Shown here: piece by piece, positions 1-12,129 of the stretch
How the letters are laid out: every line of letters starts with the position of its first letter
Position numbering within the stretch: position 1 is the stretch's first letter
The notes under the pieces: model-generated
Told to the model about the DNA's origin: nothing
The model's input: the letters and a program-made list of their open reading frames with translations, nothing else
Database searches by the model: none
Source of the DNA: Rostratula benghalensis
Lineage: Eukaryota > Chordata > Aves > Charadriiformes > Rostratulidae
DNA: 64,000 nt
Direction of reading: 5' to 3'
NCBI GenBank assembly: GCA_013399305.1
Contig: VXAI01000039.1
Location: forward strand, 1,849,198 to 1,913,197
Position numbers and translations under genes: made by a program

Positions 1-151
1 GGTCAATTTATGCCAAGTAAACCTCTTCTCTTCTGGTAGCAGCAGCACCATATGCTATTGCAAAAGTAATCTGGAATCAGCCAGCCATTAATACAAAACA
101 AAAATCAACACTTGTAGATTACATGTTCATTCATATTTTATAAAGGATTTG

Positions 152-381
152 TTACTTTAAGTTTACAAAATGCGATGAGAAGTCCAAAATATCTGAAGGG
201 AAGATTCTTTGCTTATTCTGAAAAGTATCTGCAGTTGATTTTGAGCATTCATGTATTTGCTTATGTAATGACCACAGACTTGGTGACTGGTGTGCTTCAG
301 TAGTACAAGAGACAGTAGGGCTTGTGAAAGACGGTAATGAAGTGGCCTGTAAAAGCTCTGCTCTATCTTTTGAAGGAAAAT
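152..381 (-). CDS. Candidate 3'-terminal coding exon, unrecognised protein
   Basis: On the minus strand a pyrimidine-rich tract ending in TTCTCAG is followed by about 75 open codons and a TAA stop at 152-154. The exon would begin with two bases that complete a codon. The predicted peptide is rich in Ser and Thr, looks like a disordered C-terminus and ends in HFVNLK. A second frame is also open for most of the interval, so the frame is not certain. No poly(A) signal is seen in the 151 bases left before the window edge. I do not recognise the protein. Open stretches of this length are common by chance in 64 kb, so this rests mainly on the good acceptor. Confidence 0.22.
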
Positions 382-3345
382 CTGAGAAGACAAACAGACT
401 GATACATCTCTTTCCAAGTGTTAACATAGCCTACAAAATGCTCTAGGAAATTAATCTGTCCTCACTTGTTCACTTTTTACATTTATTATTTCCACAATAC
501 AATGCCCCATGGCTGAAATGCTCAGTACTGCTCCTCAGCCTCAGCACATTTCTGAAAAGTCTGTTCCAACCCTTCAGATCTGCAGGAGAGCTTGCTTCTT
601 AATGTGTGACTCCAAACTAGTTACCAATAAACTCATACCTCGCACATAAACAGGAAACAGAAATACAGGTGTTTTGTTTGCCCTTCAACTGGGCAAATCC
701 TTTCTCCAAGTACAGGTTTGACAAATACCATCTAGAATCTCTCACTGTCAATACATACATATCTTTCCAGAGCGAATGAGCCAAGTGGCTCTTGTACAGC
801 AGAGTCCATCATTTATACCGTCTAAAGGACAGGATTTGCTCAACAATTACAAACCTCAGACCAAAAAGAATGAACATGTAGAATTGAGATATGCTATTAG
901 TTGCTTGCAATAGACAGGTCTGCTGTCTGGAAGTTAGTCCACTGATGTTTAATGAAATTAGAAGCAGTAACACAGGGAAGTAGGACTTGATGAGATCCCA
1001 GAAAAACTGTTTTTAAGAGAAAGTGGAAGGTAAAGTTAGAAGCTGCATGTCACAACAGAGAATATTCCATGCAGATGTTGCAACAGAAAACTGGAAGTGA
1101 AGTAAATATAAGGGGATAGCAAGGAAAAAAAATGTGAAGAGTAGAATAAATTATACAATATAAGGTCTGAGACAAATGATAGATAATTCATTACTAGATA
1201 TAAACAGGATCAGATCTGTTTAGCGCCTGTAGTCAAGAAAGTGCATTATTGATCTACTATATTATGCATGGCTTTGAAAAAGAGGACGACTCAGGAGTAA
1301 GTGTTCCACTGTATCTATTTTTATATTTAGTAACAGCTGAAACAAGCAGATATGGACACTTTGTAACATTAGTAGTTGATTGTTTATTTTATGCTTCAAG
1401 ATAAATTGGCTTTGTGCACCTAGAAGAGGAACACTGTCATAAAGGCCAAGAACTCAATTCCTTAATTTAATAATATTTAAAGCTCCTTTAACGATGGAGA
1501 GGAAGGGTGTACAAGCAGCATTGTCCTTGCAGCTTATTATTGATACTGTTAAGACAAGACTTTCATAATGGAAACTAACAATTAAGATGGTAAATCAGTC
1601 AGCCAGTGAATTTCACCAAATAGACTAATTATTGTTTAAAGTAGTTGCAGTTTTTTCAAAAGCAAGTATTTTCAAAAAGTCTGCATCTCACTGACCTCCT
1701 TTTATTTGACGTACCCAGCATACGCTTCTGTAAAACTATGTTTGTACAATCCTGAAATGTAACTGTTGCTAACGCACAACCCAAGTTTCACATTGTGTGA
1801 AAGTTGCCAAAGTCTATTCACCTTCTTAGCAAGAGTCCAACAGGATCCAGTGAGAGTTATTGACAAAGCAAATGAGCAAAAGCAAATTCAAGACCAGACA
1901 ATTACAAACAACGAGCCCTCTTCCTTGTGAACAGTAGAAACAAAAAATGGACCTTGGGACAGCAATTGATTTTACAGAATTAAAAAACACGAAATACCTA
2001 AATAGTGCCTTTTTGCATTCTACCCGAGAAAGTGCAAAGATTGTACTACAATCCTTGCATGAAAATGAAATAAAATATTCTGTTTGTGACAGATTTTGCC
2101 TGATACCAGAAGCTGTTTGCCAGCCATCAATACAATCATTAATATAAGCCAACTAACGAGAAGACAAAAGCATTCATGTATTAGCAGTACTTGCCTATTT
2201 TACACTTGTAGTAGGTTTTGTGGAAAATAGTGGACTTGTCGTTCTAAGAACATCAGTCCTGCCACTGTGATAGATGACCTGTCAAGATACAATAACCACT
2301 GTATATTTACATATTAAAAATGAGGCCTAAATTTATATAGCAGTAGTACCCACCTTCCTGAGTACCAAGGATATCTTAACTGGCCATCTGAGAACTTGGC
2401 TTTTCAAACCCAAAAGTATAATAGCATTCAAAGAGCATGAGTAAATGCACAAAATGTGTTATTTGTGAATAGAAGTTGCCAAATAAAGTGCAAAAATACC
2501 AATGTGTCCTTACTGTTCCCTCCTCAAAAAACTATGCCAACTACAATTGCAAGTGAAGTTTGACACCATCTGTCACCTAATCACAACTTATATAATATAA
2601 GTCATCAGGACATTTACTATAGCCATCCCTCTGCAATTGATGGCACAAGATTTAAGTATTCAATTACCTGCATTTTCCTGCTCATGAAACCAGTCACAAA
2701 CATCTGTAAAGCCACACATGCTAATACAAAACCTTTTTAGATGCAATGGCTAAAATAAATTGCTAGCAGTTAGACAGTTAGACAATGAACTGCCATCACC
2801 TTTTTAGTTCTCAGTTATACCTACAAGAAGGAACTTGTGGTATGCATGATTTTCAATAGTTCCTAACCTTAGAATTTTAATTCTGAGAGTCAAAGATCAA
2901 CTATGCACAATGAAATAGCATCCACTTCAGGGTCTGTTCCACAAGTTAAAAGAATCAGATGCCACTGGCTTTTAGCACTGCTGCAACCCACCCTCCCACA
3001 AACAGCCACCCTGTGCACTAGGCACAGAGTGACAGTGCCTCATCTACTGACTCGTAGAGAAATCAAATCCTGTGCCCACTTGCAGCTCTGGGCACATTCA
3101 GTACATCAAGTGACAGCTGAAGCACTTGGTACTTACTCAGACTTTGTTGAGAGAACTTCAATATTTTTTTTCTGAACTTGGCTGGATCTATATAACAAAG
3201 TTTACACTGACTTAAAAGTAGACAAGAACCCTGAAAATATCCTGATTAAATTATTTCTAGAGGTTCTGTGCTCCCTTAGCTCTACTTTTTAAACATGAAA
3301 GCAACTGTAAAACAGGTAATTTTCCCTCTATTTGTAGAGTCTGGG
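382..3345. other. Non-repetitive AT-rich sequence
   Basis: No recognised gene or transposon. It contains a small tandem duplication, agttagac twice, at 2768-2783. A 66-codon plus-strand open frame at 1947-2147 has an ordinary amino-acid mix but no convincing splice context. The interval reads as intron or intergenic DNA. Confidence 0.5.
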
Positions 3346-3360
3346 AAAAAAAAAAAAAAA
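3346..3360 (+). repeat. A15 homopolymer with A/C-rich flank
   Basis: Fifteen consecutive A bases, followed by an A/C-rich stretch to about 3382. There is no retrotransposon body upstream to explain it as a poly(A) tail. Confidence 0.9.
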
Positions 3361-3567
3361 CACACCAAAAAACCACCAAACAGATCCTCCTCTTTTCAAG
3401 ACATGAAACTTAGCCACCCATAACAAAGCTGAGGATAAACAGTAGCTGTTCCAAAATGCAGAAAATACCAGACTACCCTGCTATGTACAGGCTGACCAGG
3501 GCCTTTGCATAAAAGCACACCCCTCCACTGGAAAACAATGCCTGCCCTATGCTATACATTCTCTTAC

Positions 3568-3662
3568 TTTTAACGTGCCATCTCCACCTTTATTCACATG
3601 TGATGCAACAAGTAAAGAACAAGATTTGGCTTGGTGTATTTCAAGAAAGCACAGACATTGCC
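3568..3662 (-). CDS. Candidate internal coding exon, unrecognised protein
   Basis: On the minus strand an acceptor ending in CATTTTAG and a good donor, AAA|GTAAGA, bound 95 bases. One frame is fully open: two bases completing a codon, then 31 codons, ending in phase 0. The peptide ends NKGGDGTLK. It points the same way as the other minus-strand candidates. Its phase does not join directly to the 152-381 candidate, so at least one further exon would be needed if both are real. The family is not recognised, and a chance match is possible. Confidence 0.2.
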
Positions 3663-5799
3663 CTAAAATGAGATAATGTCTCTAGTATCGATAATACCTG
3701 TTTTATATCTTTATTCTCTCAGAACAGGGTTTGTGGCTGGTTTTTGTTTGTGGTAGTGGGGGCATTCTCTTGTTTGGGGATTTTTTTTAGGTGCCATGGG
3801 ATCTTAAGAGATCTGACACACTCCAAATCCCAAGTCATTTTTGCTACCTTTGCTGGCCACCAAATCAGCATAGCAGCTCAGAAACACTATTTTCAAACAA
3901 AGTCCACTACGCTTCTTTGCCTACCTTTTTCCACAGATAGAAGGCTGCTATTTTACTTTATATATACAAACCAAAATCTGCAAGGGATTTTAGAGTGGAG
4001 TACTACTGGGGAAAAAAATATTTTCACAAAAGCAACTAAATATTACAGAACAGTGAAAGGATTAATGTTGTATGTTGTATAGATCAGGTTTGAGGAAGCT
4101 GTTAATTTGAGACTGAAACATAAAAATCCATTATATTCTTCAGAAAGAGAGATGCCTCTCCTCTAAGTTTGTCCACAATCATCATCAAATGGCGATAAAC
4201 TTCTGTCAGGGAAATATTACTCCACATTTCTAGTAAGAATCAAAATGAGAAATGGCAATATTTTGTCTCTTAAGGGTTACAATTATCCTTACATGCAGTA
4301 TTATTTCCCCCCCCCCCCCCCATTATTCTGTGGATTTAGAAGCTCTACAAAGATGAAGTACAGCAAAAACATGCTGACTACTCATTCTTCTAAAGGAAAG
4401 AGTGCCAGACACGTAAAGCGTTAAGCAAGATTAACCTTCGTCAGCACTCATATCTGATCATATGAAATTTTTAAAGAAGCTACCAAAGTATACAAATGCC
4501 TAACCAAGATAAAAAAATCTTCATTACAATATGGATCTATTGAGCAGTTTAGACCAACAATATCTGCAAAACATAATTCATTTGCAACTGCAGGTTGTTG
4601 CTGCTTTCTTGAGCTCCAAAACAAAAATTGACACCAAGTCAGATGCAAATAGATTTATAGAGACATCTAGATATTTAAAATAAATAGATAAATAAAATTG
4701 AGCCGCAAACGGGCATGAGGAGTAGGCACATAACTCACTTGAATTAGGTTAAGTGGCTTGCCAATTCATGTTTTGTTTCAAATTCAGCTGGCACACCAAC
4801 TAATTCTGATGCTCTGCACTGACTTAGAAACATGATTTGTACATCTTAAGATCTTGAACTGATCGTGCCGTGCAAGGTATCTTCCTAAACATAAAAAAAA
4901 AAGAATTAGCGACCAATTTTTCATCAACAAATTACCACTCAAAATTAGAGGTTGCTATAGCTTTAGAGAAATAAATTACAGAACTATTTTCCCAGCTCCT
5001 GTACTATCCCCCAGTTCATGTTGTCTAGCTGTCTCCTTTCTTCCTCAATTTATCCACTTAACCAAAACCTGCTCAAGAAAAATTGTCACTCCAGATATTG
5101 TGAGAAATCGCTGTGGCTGTGGGTGGAAACCAGATGGAAAATGGTTTTGTATACATTAAGTTATGACACATTCAGGAAGCCTCTTCTACTCCCCATCCTG
5201 AATTGCGAGTATGGGCATAGGCATTTAGAGGAAGGAAAGGTGTAATCTGCATCCTTTGAGGAGACTGAGGGGGTGGGGAGCAAAGGGACAAACTATTACT
5301 GACAACAATGCATCTGGGAGCCAGCACAGTGGGAAGTGGAAAGCAAACAACGAAAGTGACCAGGCAAGCAGATGGAGCCAAAAAGCTTGAGGGGGAAAAA
5401 AATAATCAAGTGACAGCTGCATTAGTTGGCACACAGTCTCCAATGGCTGGCAAAGACGCTACACACGTACTCTTGAAAAAGTAGCACAAAAGAAACTGAA
5501 GCAATAAGATCCATCTTTCTGTAACGAAGAGGCTACAAAACCATTTCATTAAAAAGAGTTCAAAAGATAGGAATCAGATCTAATTTTTATCCCAACTCCA
5601 GATGTGAGAAATCAAAGTGAGTTACTATCTTCCCTGCACCTTATTTCTCCAGCTACATCACGTGGGAAGCACCTTTTGAAGGCACTTGGAATACACATAC
5701 AAATGTTTTGCTACCTTTTAGCCACCTGAATTTACTTGTGCTTTTTCCACAAAGGAAATACTGTGTGTAAAAATGTGATCTAGTGGAAAACAGCTTAAT
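3663..5799. other. Non-repetitive sequence
   Basis: No gene or transposon recognised apart from the C15 tract listed separately. A G/T-rich patch lies at about 3728-3792. A plus-strand acceptor-like site precedes an open stretch near 5653, but there is no matching donor. Confidence 0.5.
4307..4321 (+). repeat. C15 homopolymer
   Basis: Fifteen consecutive C bases in an AT-rich context. Long C tracts are unstable and easily misassembled, so the exact length should be treated with caution. Confidence 0.92.
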
Positions 5800-5965
5800 T
5801 CAGTCTGAGACTTGGTTTCCGTGCTCAGATTTGCCAGGGGCCCAAAGAGAGACCTTCAGCCCCTTCACTTTCAGAGTCTGTTTCCCCATTTATAAAGTGA
5901 GATTTATTAGGTATGCTTCCCTGCAAAAAGTCTTTGAAAAAGTGAAAGGTAAATAAAGGATCAAG
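5800..5965 (+). mobile_element. MIR-like (CORE-SINE) relic
   Basis: The stretch around 5878-5920 reads like the conserved 3' part of MIR: a 'tttccccat..taaa' core followed by a run ending near an AATAAA-like sequence at about 5952. The 5' half is too decayed to align by eye. MIR/CORE-SINEs are ancient amniote SINEs, and degraded copies are expected in birds. Confidence 0.4.
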
Positions 5966-8900
5966 AACACCATTGCCTTGTCAGTGCATTACAATGAAGT
6001 CTCACGTACCAATTTTTGTCCTCAGGGCCTACTGACATGCCCACAGAATGCAAACAAGGTGTATTTAGTGAGGTATTTTTCCACCCTTATTATTCAGTGG
6101 AAGTTTCCAAACTGTGTTTTATTATACGTATTTTCTAGGTTGCTCAATGCAATGTACAAATGTACATATGCACATTTCACAGGTAACTGCTTTATCTCAG
6201 TAGCAAACAAGGTGAAAGAGTGATTTTGTCTTCTTGCTGCAGACGGGCCTGCACAAATCACAAGATACACTGAACTTAACTGTGATATCAAACTCCTGTG
6301 AAATCCAGACTTCTATCTATAGCGATGTCATAGTTCAAAGCACGGCTACACTGCAACTCTGGCTCTTCAATTTTTTGCACACTACACCTCTTCCCTCTTC
6401 TTTTCCCTGGTTGCACTCACTGCCAGTTGCCTATAAGGATTATGTTTCTTTTTCCTCCAGCATTCCCATCCCAGGAGAGCCCATTACCAAGACTTTAAAT
6501 TAAGAATCACACACACGTGCATTATCAGAGCAAAATTTGATGACAGAGATTTAAACCAGAGATTTTCCTTCTCTTCTGTATAGCATTCCTCCAAGAACGT
6601 GCAGAACAACAGAAGAGATGGATGAGGACTCTAACCACTCATTAAGGTATCAGCTAGGAGGGAAAGCAGTATCTTCAGTCCTGCTCTTTCTGTATAGCTG
6701 TCAAATTTTTGAGAGAGACCTGGAAATAAGTGCAGTGAGCAAATTACATTAAAGTCTACAAAAACTTACTCCTTGTTGCTTTCTTCCCCTCTAATCACAC
6801 TGTGACCTACACATCAAAACAGGGCTGGAGGATGCCCCCACCCAAACAATTTCTCAGCACTCTCCTAGAAAAAGGAAGGATGTGCATTTATGCCCTTGCA
6901 GGATAATTAAGAAACTGAACCAGACCTTACGTCCTCTAGTCACTACATTCTTCTGCAAAGGATAGGCACTACCACTAACACCATTGTGGAATAAACACAT
7001 CCTGTTCATTTAGACTCCCATGATTAGGGAATAGCTTTGCGCTCTGGATAAAAAGCCAGCATAGATGTCTAACACATTGCCATTTCCAACAACCTCAGTC
7101 TGCAGTACTAGAAACATCCTTTTACAGTAGTAGCTTTGTATTTCTCATGTAAGGACAAAATAATCCCTATTTTCCATACACGTTACTTCTGTGGGATCAG
7201 AGATTTGCTAAGTACACATATAGCAAACAACTCAGCTGAGGTAGGCGTCCTTCATTCTTGCTGGGTCCTCCTCAGAGCCACTGCAGGTTGGCGAGAAGGG
7301 AAAGGCAAGGAGGAAGGATTGGAGGGGAGACCAAGACAAAGAAGCAGGCAGGTTCAGGAGCTAATGCAGATCATTTAGAGACACTGCTTTTTAGATGCTA
7401 AATGACAGTATCGCAAGTGAGAAAAAAGGCTTAAAAAAAAACCCAGAGAAAATATTTTGAAAACGGTGTTGCAGACACACACACAGAGTCTGTGTGTAAA
7501 AGAGAAGGTTATAACCTTTCATTAACTTAGATTTATCTGAATAGTTTCCAGTGTAGTGAACTCTTACTGACTCACACTGAAGGCTAAAATCTTGCTATGA
7601 TTTGCCTCAAGGTAATTTTTTATTGTTAGTATTAAGTTGCTGATAAAAATGAGGGATCTAAAAAGTAAGTGCTGACACAATCTAAACTGGAGCTCTGCAC
7701 AGCATAGTGGCATGGCTATAATTAAAAAGGCAGCCTACATCAAGCAAAAAGCTTCACTGCAAACCTTTTTAGCGGATCAATACAGTATCATCAGTGACAT
7801 CTCAATAGGGAGAGTAAAGGAAAAAAAGAGGCTTCTTACAGAATTAAGAAAAATCACATGCATTAATAAAAAAAAATGTATCATTTGAAGTCTGTGGAGA
7901 ACAAGTTATTACAGTTTAATTCTAACATTATCCACAAAGCATAACATACCAATACCTGAGATGTTTGTTTCTCTATTCTTGCACTGCAGTATAACTGCAG
8001 AGAGAGTTAAGGAGACAGATAAAATACTACTGAAACTGGAAAAAAAACATGCTCCAGAAGTGCCCATTTAAAAGCTTCAGAGCAGCAGCTTTTAAAAAAC
8101 TGTAAAAGAAAAAGTCCTTTCAATCACTTTACCAAACAGTGAGCAGAGTATAGCATTCAGCTTACGAGGTTGTAAGATATTTTTAAGCAACTGGAAGTGT
8201 TGCAAGAATGACCAGAACGGTTAGTACTGCATCAGCTTTATTCTTGATGTGTCCCTGAATGCCATCTACTAAGGCTGAAAGTCAACAAGCTCTAAGAGGA
8301 ATGAGCACAAAGTCCCAAAGAGTAAAATGCAGTACTTTAACAAAATGAAAATTCATTCACAGGAACATTAAACTACCAGTAGGCAAAAAGTTTCTTGGAG
8401 GGCCTTTTAAACCAGCCATTTGAGGCACAAGTGTTCGTTTTTGCTCCAGTGATATTATTGCCAAGAATCTGAAGATCTCTATTGCCATGATGATATTTCA
8501 TTCTCCATGGCTGTCTTGTGTAATTTAATGAATACAAATCATCAAGGGGGGTGGGGGGGGAAGAACTGGGCAAGAGTTAAGATTGTACATCAAAAGTTGG
8601 TTTGATTAAAATTGACAATATTTAATTTGAATCCCAGAATCTCATAGTGTTTAATACTATTAACACGTAGTCTTCAATACTATTAACATGACTGTCCATG
8701 TCATAGTACTTGTAATACAATTTGTAAGACAATAATTTGTGATGTCAGCCTGTTGGGATGAAGAAAAACTCCACCATTCTGGTAAACCATCCCAATTCAG
8801 AATTTTGGGAAGTCTCATTATTTCAGAAATGCATTTTATTTCTTTTTTCAACTTCAGCTTTGAGCAAGAGGATATTGCAATGGCTTTGCTATCTCTACAT

Positions 8901-9100
8901 TGCTGCTGTTCTGATAATGACAATAGCATTTTACCACAAAATGTTACTGTTTACTGAGTTGTCATCATTTTTCTTTTTTTGTCAACAGCAGGAATAAATT
9001 ATGTGGTGCTGCTTTAAAAAGAGTAAAAGAGAGAAATCACTTTAGCTTGACAAAGACCAAGGAAAAAACTCTAATATAAAAAGGAATCTTTAAAGAGTTA
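5966..9100. other. Non-repetitive sequence
   Basis: No recognised gene. A strong plus-strand acceptor, TTGCTGCAG ending at 6241, opens an 87-codon frame that stops at 6503 (see findings). A 9-bp perfect inverted repeat lies at 7479-7497, and a G-rich run sits near 8546-8561. The rest appears to be single-copy intron-like DNA. Confidence 0.45.
7479..7497. repeat. Short perfect hairpin (9-bp arms, 1-nt loop)
   Basis: Arms acacacaga and tctgtgtgt are separated by a single G. It probably arose from adjoining CA and GT dinucleotide tracts rather than as a functional structure. Confidence 0.85.
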
Positions 9101-9189
9101 ATAGATGACAATGCAACAAATGCTGGATTATGGCTTTGTGATACAGAACAGTCTGCATCAAGAGAACGAGCGGTACCATACTCTGAATA

Positions 9190-9300
9190 CTGTTACAGTT
9201 GAACCTGGAACTCAGGGTTATAGAATGGGTGCAATCCTGTGCTGCACCATGGAGATGGTCTGACCAGACAATTATAATGGTTCCTCTGACCTTAAACGTC
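9190..9300 (+). mobile_element. Ancient CR1-like 3' end
   Basis: A badly decayed copy of the CR1 tail can be read at 9253-9297. It resembles the older CR1 families ending in 'ataatggttc..tctgaccttaaa'. Only the terminal ~50 bases are convincing; the left boundary is a guess. Confidence 0.5.
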
Positions 9301-9445
9301 TGTTTGTCCTTTTTCCCCCCACTTAGTTCCTCAGCGTAGGCTGTTGTCTCCCACACACAGAAGGCCGCTTCTCTCTCGATTCTGCACCCTGACGAGTATC
9401 TCCTCGTTCAAACATCACCAAGGAAGGCCCTCTGCCTCCCAATTA

Positions 9446-9793
9446 GCCTGCAGAAGAGAAGACTGAGAGGGGACCTTATCAACACTTACAAATATCTAAA
9501 GGACAGGTGTCAAGAGGGTGGGGTCACACTCTTCTCCATGGTGCCTGGTGACAAAGGCAAAGGACACAGAAAGTTCCATCTGAACGTGCAGAAAAACCTT
9601 CTTTACCTTGAAGGTGGCAGAGCACTGAAACAGGTTGCCCAGAGATGTTGTGGAGTCTCCTTCTCTAGAGATATTCAAAACCTGCCTGGTTACCTTCCTG
9701 TCCAGCTTGCTCTATGTGAATCATCTTCATCAGGGTGGTTGGACTAGATGATCTCAAAAGGTCCCTTCCAAGCCCTACAGTTCTGTGAATTAC
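9446..9793 (+). mobile_element. CR1 LINE fragment (3' end)
   Basis: 5'-truncated CR1 in plus orientation. It starts in the segment encoding the ORF2 C-terminus ('gcagaagagaagactgagagg') and runs through the conserved 'ggttggactagatgatctca' and 'ggtcccttccaagc' 3' UTR motifs to 'ttctgtgaatt'. Several indels break the coding frame. Typical dead-on-arrival insertion. Confidence 0.92.
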
Positions 9794-10149
9794 TGAGAAA
9801 AACAAGGTCTGTTGCTACCTAAACTTATTCCTTCGAGTGTTCACAGCCCATTTTACCCTCTCTGCCCTTCTGATTACAGCAAGGCACCTTTTCTGAAAAC
9901 GTAACTACCATACCTCTCTAGTCTCTCTCCCCCATAAATCTGCAAGACTCTTCCACTTTTAAGCTGCTGCTAGACAGAACAAGCCACCTATGCTGAGAAG
10001 GACCAGTTTAAAACAAACACAAAAAAACTCAAACAACCATATATCAACATTCATTCATAAAACATAGGCTACCACAGTTTGGGATTCAGCAAAGTCTTCA
10101 CTCTTCTGTTACCTTATAATTATGCTAACCCAGAAAGTCGACATAAGAT

Positions 10150-10495
10150 GGCATAACTGAAGAAAGGAGGTTGTGGAGAGGTGAGGGTTGGCCTCTTCTC
10201 CCAAGTCACAGGCAATAGGACAAGAGGAAATGGCTTCAAGTTGCACCAGGGGAGGTTCAGATCGGATATTAGGAAAAACTTTTACACAGAAAGGGTTACT
10301 AAGCACTGGAATGGGCTGCCCAGGGAAGTGGTTGAGGCACCATCCCTGGATGTATTTGAAAGACAGGTTGACCTACTGCTTAGTGATGGGTGATTGGTTG
10401 GCAGTTTTTTGTTGTTTTGTTTTTATCAGAATTAGGTTGATGGTTAGACTAGATGATCTCAAAGGCCGTTCCAACCTAGACAATTCTATGATTGC
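10150..10495 (+). mobile_element. CR1 LINE fragment (3' end)
   Basis: Second CR1 copy in the same orientation, 350 bases after the previous one. It keeps the 'aataggacaagaggaaatgg', 'aggaaaaactttt' and 'gactagatgatctcaaag' blocks and ends at 'aattctatgattg'. A T/G-rich insertion at about 10395-10432 interrupts the element just before the tail. It has diverged from the neighbouring copy, so it is a separate insertion rather than a local duplication. Confidence 0.92.
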
Positions 10496-11796
10496 AAGAA
10501 ATTCCAGAAAAAGTATCTCCTCTTCATGCCACTGTTACATCACTTGGTTTTGTTGTGCCATATGCAAAATATAGGAGGTAGGTATTTCCAAAGGAAACAG
10601 AAGTTTAGGAATGTCAGTCTTTGGCATCTGTACAACATTTAAATATAAAAAACCATTTACAAGAATTAATCTTAAATTTACTAAATTTAATTTACTAAAA
10701 ATTATTACTTAAAAAGGCATAATTATGCCTCTTTTATAGGATATGTAGAAATTTTTATTTTATCTTCGGTCTACCAAAAGAAGTATTTGATTTTGACATA
10801 TTTTTTTTTTAACATTATTCTTAGCAGAACTAAATTTAGCCATGTGGGAGTTATGAGGTTCCTTTTACACACATTAGGACTGCTATCTAAAAATGCAGAA
10901 TTATGATCACAAATTTTATTTCTAAGAGAATGAAGCTTAAGATTCAAATCCCATGATAAGTTTCTAATGGCACCAATTTGGAGGGCAGGTGGAAACAAAC
11001 AAAAAACCCACAAATCCGAGTAAAAAAACTCTGGGAGGAGTGTGTATACAAAAAATACACACTGCATGCTGTGTACAAAAGCAAAACCAAAACTGATTCA
11101 TCAGCTGTGCAAGATTCATACATACACAGAAAATAAGAACAGTGGCTTACAGCAAGGTTTTCCATCCTCCAATAAAATGATGTTACTGCTTCTCTCCTTA
11201 GTATCCCATCTTTAGCTTCCTCGGGTCGTCCTCTAATTTCATGTGGGACTCCTAATTTTTTTTATTTTTTTTTTTTTAATATTTCTTCTACCCCACTACT
11301 AGTACTTCTCTACTTTGAGAGGAGGGTTAAACATTTAAGAATACTCTCCTCTATGTTCTTGTATAATGAGGATGTTTGACAAATTTGGAGGTGCAAGGCA
11401 CACCATGCATCCATTTTCATAGTCACACTATTTTATTCTGGGCTTAATTCAAGTTACATTTAGATGAGGCCCTAAAATGATCTGCAGTAGCCAGTGAACT
11501 AGTATTTGTTCCTACTGAAATCACCAGAAAGGGGGAAGCTATTAATCAATCCAGTCAATTCCTCATTAAGTAATCAGGTACAGAAGTCCTGAACTGATCT
11601 GGAAGGTCAGAGAGAGTGAGCAAACCAGTTTAGATGATCATTATCTTTTGCATTCACAAATAGCAGAGTGCTCACTGCAGACTATTGGAGACAGTTTCAC
11701 TTCACAGTTCTGCACTAGAAACTATTTTGCTCATTCATTGCCAGTATACTGACCCTGTCCTATGAGTTAAGATCACTGGAATTGACTTTTAGCCTA
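10496..11796. other. Non-repetitive AT-rich sequence
   Basis: No recognised gene or element. Includes imperfect short repeats of 'aaatttactaaattta' type near 10672-10705 and a T8-A-T13 tract near 11256-11277. Confidence 0.5.
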
Positions 11797-12060
11797 ACTA
11801 TGTTGCTCCCACAGCCATGCAAAATTTCACTCATTTTCTACCTTCACCCCTTCCCATCCCAACTCAGACACCCCCCCGAGTATGACACAGTCAGGGAGCA
11901 TCCCAGGTGACAAAGAGCCTGACTCCCCTACAGAACTGCTCCCAGGCTCAGCCACTACCCTTGAAGCCATCTCGGTCCTCCAAGCAAGCACTGCCCAAGT
12001 GAAGGCTGAGACCCTGCTTGCCCTGCCACAGGCCACCTGGGGAGGCTGAGCTGCTTCTAC
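11797..12060 (+). other. GC-rich open segment, possible exon or old relic
   Basis: A GC-rich patch in AT-rich surroundings. The plus strand is open for about 87 codons up to a TGA near 12058, with an ATG at 11892. An acceptor-like CTCCCACAG precedes it near 11814. The minus strand is also largely open across the same patch, as often happens in GC-rich DNA. I do not recognise either peptide. It could be a terminal exon, a decayed gene or a GC-rich repeat. Confidence 0.2.
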
Positions 12061-12088
12061 TTTCACTGGAGGCTGATGATGCCATGAT

Positions 12089-12129
12089 AACATACATTTT
12101 CTACTGATGATGTCATTACAATGTATGTT
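12089..12129. repeat. Perfect 10-bp inverted repeat with 21-nt loop
   Basis: Arms aacatacatt (12089-12098) and aatgtatgtt (12120-12129) can form a stem. The loop contains one of two nearby copies of ctgatgatg; the other lies just upstream at about 12073. No known RNA family recognised. Confidence 0.8.

Noticed and set aside
484..530. 47-bp minus-strand exon with a good CAA|GTGAGG donor
   Set aside because: The acceptor region is purine-rich, and the resulting phase does not fit the preferred frame of the 152-381 segment.
2357..2390. 34-bp minus-strand microexon between CAG and AAG|GTGGGT
   Set aside because: The acceptor lacks a pyrimidine tract and the required phase would place a stop in frame after the upstream candidate.
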